DNA of 23,404 nt from Streptomyces sp. MMG1121 (lineage in GTDB: Bacteria > Actinomycetota > Actinomycetes > Streptomycetales > Streptomycetaceae), in the NCBI RefSeq assembly GCF_001280015.1, contig NZ_LGDV01000243.1, forward strand, positions 1 through 23,404. Reading direction: 5' to 3'. Shown one piece after another: positions 21,692 through 23,404 of this stretch. Within the stretch, counting starts at the first letter, position 1; each line of letters starts with the position of its first letter. A program made the position numbers and the translations under genes. The notes under the pieces were generated by a model. That model saw only the letters and a program-made list of their open reading frames with translations. It did not search any database and was not told the origin of the DNA.

Positions 21692-21720
21692 GGCCTTCTC
21701 AGTGGCCTTCTCAGTGGCCT
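21692..21720. repeat. 12-bp tandem repeat in the CMD 2 leader
   Basis: GGCCTTCTCAGT occurs twice in tandem plus a partial third copy, giving TCTCAGTGG at 21697-21705 and 21709-21717. The same 9-mer is in the CMD 1 promoter dyad (11198-11206), so this may be an operator rather than a chance duplication. Confidence 0.6.
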
Positions 21721-21740
21721 GCCGGCCTGTTTGGCATATA

Positions 21741-21767
21741 GACACCGCCGGGCGCACGGATGTGACA
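21741..21767 (-). promoter_or_regulatory. ECF41-type promoter of the CMD 2-sigma operon
   Basis: On the minus strand TGTCACA (21761-21767), 16 nt, TGTC (21741-21744). It matches the ECF41 consensus at all but one base and equals the CMD 1 promoter boxes. The -10 is 69 bp upstream of the CMD 2 start. It overlaps the hairpin at 21745-21789. Confidence 0.8.
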
Positions 21768-21789
21768 TCCACCGCCGTACGCCCGGCGG
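21745..21789 (-). terminator. hairpin after the ScyD/ScyE gene, overlapping the ECF41 promoter
   Basis: Arms CCGCCGGGCG (21745-21754) and CGCCCGGCGG (21780-21789) are perfect complements, enclosing an inner dyad GGATGT-g-ACATCC (21758-21770). It sits 17 bp past the ScyD/ScyE stop and probably terminates that transcript. Confidence 0.65.
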
Positions 21790-21806
21790 CCTCCGGTCGA
21801 ACCGGA

Positions 21807-22967
21807 TCAGGAAGCCGGGAACTTCAGCAGCTCGCCGGTGCTGCCCTGGGTGTTGCTGGTGACATAGACGTCACCGTTCGAGGTGACGGCCAGGCCCGCG
21901 GGCGCCACCAGAGGAGTGGTGGTCTGGATCGCGGTGACGGCGCCCGTCGAGGTGCTGATCCGGTTCAGGGCCCCGGGCCCCGGGTTGCTGGACGTACCGG
22001 TGCCGTACGACAGGGCGATCAGGTCGTTGCTGTGCGGGTCCAGGGCGAGGCCGAGGACGTCCGTCAGGCCCGTGGCGATGACGGTCGGCTGGCTGCCGGG
22101 GACGTAGCGCCAGATACGGCTCTTGCCCTGCTCCATGCCGCTCATGTCGGCGATGTAGAAGGCGCCGTCGTGGCCGCGCACGATACCGGTCGGCACCGCC
22201 TGCAGCTGCCCGACCGGGGTCTGCGGGTCGGAGGTGGCCGGGTTGGCCGAGATGTTGTTGGGGAAGAGGAACTCGGTCGAGGTGGTGCCGTCCGCGTGGA
22301 CCCGGATCAGGTCGTTGGCACCGGCGTCGGTGACCAGGAAGTCCTTGCCGTCCTTGGCGAACTCCCAGGGGTTGGAGAAGGGGCCGCCGGTGATGCCGTC
22401 CGCGGCGTCGGGGTTGTGCTCGAGCTCGTGCTCGGCCAGGTCACCGAGGACCTTGCCCTTGGACGTGCTGAGCGAGCCGAGCGGCTCGCTGCCCGCACCG
22501 AGAGCCGCACGGTCCGCCGGCGCACCGCTCAGGCCGTAGCTCACCTGGAAGGTGCCGTCACCGGCGTAGTCGGCCTGGACCGCTCCGGCGACGCGGGTGA
22601 GCACGCTGGTGCCGTAGTCCTGGTTGATCTGCTCGGAGGGCAGGCCCGTGACGACACGGCCCTTCGAGGAGCCGGCCACACGGTAGAGGGAGCCGGTGAA
22701 GCCGAGGCAACTGTTGCGCTGGTTGGCCGGCGGCGGCGGGCACGTGGCCAGGGTCGTACCGGCCTCCGCCACCACGAGCGAGCCGTCGGGCTGGACCCGG
22801 ACGCCACGCGGGTTGTGCAGGTTGCTCGCCACGACCACGGCGTTCGGGGCGATGGTGGGCTTGTGCCCGGTGGACGCGGCCTGGCTCGGTATCGCGGTCG
22901 CCGTGACGGTGCCCACGACTGCTATTGCCAAAAAGGCCCCAGTCCAAGACTTTCTTGTACCAGACAT
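21807..22967 (-). CDS. secreted ScyD/ScyE-family beta-propeller protein
   Basis: A 386-residue protein with a signal peptide: basic start RK, hydrophobic core about 11-27, likely cleavage near residue 30-31 (PSQA-AS). The mature part has repeated beta-propeller (NHL-like) units: GVRVQPDGSLVVAEAG, EFAKDGKDFLVTDAG, GIVRGHDGAFYIADM, GLALDPHSNDLIAL and GLAVTSNGDVYVTS. This is the ScyD/ScyE family, named from the cyanobacterial scytonemin cluster, where its role is unclear; many streptomycetes have secreted members. It would act outside the cell, perhaps binding a small molecule. The ATG at 22967 has GAGGAG 5 nt upstream. Two cysteines in the mature part near CPPPPANQRNSC could form a disulfide. 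Confidence 0.88.
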   Translation of the reverse strand: MSGTRKSWTGAFLAIAVVGTVTATAIPSQAASTGHKPTIAPNAVVVASNLHNPRGVRVQPDGSLVVAEAGTTLATCPPPPANQRNSCLGFTGSLYRVAGSSKGRVVTGLPSEQINQDYGTSVLTRVAGAVQADYAGDGTFQVSYGLSGAPADRAALGAGSEPLGSLSTSKGKVLGDLAEHELEHNPDAADGITGGPFSNPWEFAKDGKDFLVTDAGANDLIRVHADGTTSTEFLFPNNISANPATSDPQTPVGQLQAVPTGIVRGHDGAFYIADMSGMEQGKSRIWRYVPGSQPTVIATGLTDVLGLALDPHSNDLIALSYGTGTSSNPGPGALNRISTSTGAVTAIQTTTPLVAPAGLAVTSNGDVYVTSNTQGSTGELLKFPAS

Positions 22968-23363
22968 GACTCTCCTCAACTTGACACTCCCCCGTTGTCT
23001 GGGGTGAATGGAACCGGCGTCACCATAGACGCGGAGGCTGTCCACAACACGGTGTGCGACACCGGAAGTTCCGCGTTTGCACCGGCCGCGCGGGCACCCA
23101 CCGGCCCCGCTACGACACCGCGAGCAGGTCAGGGCGCACACGGAAGAGAGAATTCGGCAACGAAATGGTCGAGCAATTCTCTAGCAAGTCTCAGCCCCGG
23201 CTCAGCGCCGGTTCGACCAAGGGGGGTGTGGTGAATTCCGCCGCCCCCGAACCTGCGTAAGGAGCTGAAGGTTCGGGCAGCGGAACTGGACAGAGAAATC
23301 TCCGTCACCCTGCGCTGACTTTGCGAGCCGGTGGTTCTCGGTGGTGGGGCTGGTGTGGTGGTG
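22968..23363. other. gene-free stretch between ScyD/ScyE and the tRNA
   Basis: About 396 bp with no convincing gene; open frames here lack ribosome sites and family resemblance. It should contain the ScyD/ScyE promoter; TATGGT on the minus strand near 23024-23029 is a possible -10 without a good -35. The AT content is a little higher than elsewhere near 23140-23190. Confidence 0.4.
23246..23277 (-). terminator. possible hairpin downstream of the tRNA
   Basis: CCCGAACCT (23246-23254) and AGGTTCGGG (23269-23277) make a perfect 9-bp stem with a 14-nt loop, about 87 bp past the tRNA 3' end on the minus strand. Confidence 0.4.

Positions 23364-23404
<41 letters not shown>

Noticed and set aside
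21793..21806. Small hairpin over the ScyD/ScyE stop codon
   Set aside because: Only 5-6 bp of stem; the larger hairpin at 21745-21789 is a better terminator.
22968..23363. Small genes in the gap before the tRNA
   Set aside because: Open frames in this gap have no ribosome site or recognisable domain, and one overlaps the hairpin downstream of the tRNA.

Overview
The window looks like chromosomal DNA of a Streptomyces or close relative. GC content is very high, third codon positions are almost all G or C, GTG starts are common, genes overlap by ATGA/GTGA, and the gene families are typical of streptomycetes. It carries accessory (specialised-metabolism) genes and ends in a partial tRNA gene. 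No transposase, CRISPR array or replication origin was seen.

Region 1 (1-10,690, almost all on the minus strand) is a tailoring-enzyme cluster for a prenylated aromatic metabolite. From right to left in the direction of transcription it holds: cytochrome P450 and a 3Fe-4S ferredoxin; a SAM methyltransferase and an NphB-type aromatic prenyltransferase; a TetR ligand-binding domain with no DNA-binding domain; a membrane acyltransferase; an FAD aromatic hydroxylase; a second NphB-type prenyltransferase; a WrbA-type quinone reductase; and a DoxX-like membrane protein. No enzyme that builds the aromatic scaffold (PKS, phenazine or similar) lies inside the window. An 83-84 bp upstream module occurs twice, ahead of the acyltransferase operon and ahead of the methyltransferase operon, which suggests one regulator for both.

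Region 2 (11,326-19,590, plus strand) is an ebo operon. A StrR/ParB-like regulator is followed by an archaeal-type myo-inositol-phosphate synthase homologue, EboC (UbiA), a xylose-isomerase-like TIM barrel, EboA, EboB (TatD-like), EboE and EboF. The synthase homologue stands where the sugar-phosphate cyclase EboD is found in some other ebo clusters. The first three structural genes (synthase, UbiA, TIM barrel) overlap by 4 nt, EboA follows after 10 nt, EboA/EboB overlap by 1 nt, EboE follows EboB after 3 nt, and EboE/EboF overlap by 4 nt. In cyanobacteria ebo genes are needed to move the scytonemin precursor to the periplasm, and in Pseudomonas the related locus is tied to defence against grazers; the chemical product is unresolved to my knowledge.

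Region 3 (10,688-11,244 and 19,617-22,967, minus strand) flanks the ebo operon. It has a carboxymuconolactone-decarboxylase (CMD) gene on each side, an ECF41-type sigma factor, a stand-alone SnoaL-like protein and a secreted ScyD/ScyE-family beta-propeller. Both CMD genes carry the same ECF41-type promoter, TGTCACA-N16-TGTC, and share a TCTCAGTGG element between promoter and start codon. The ebo operon is therefore bracketed by two members of what appears to be one sigma-factor regulon. The right end (22,968-23,363) has no gene before the partial class II tRNA, probably tRNA-Ser.

Most worth following up: the ECF41 regulon bracketing ebo, the headless TetR with a palindrome in its leader, the duplicated promoter module, the inositol-phosphate-synthase variant of ebo, and the closeness of a ScyD/E protein to ebo genes.
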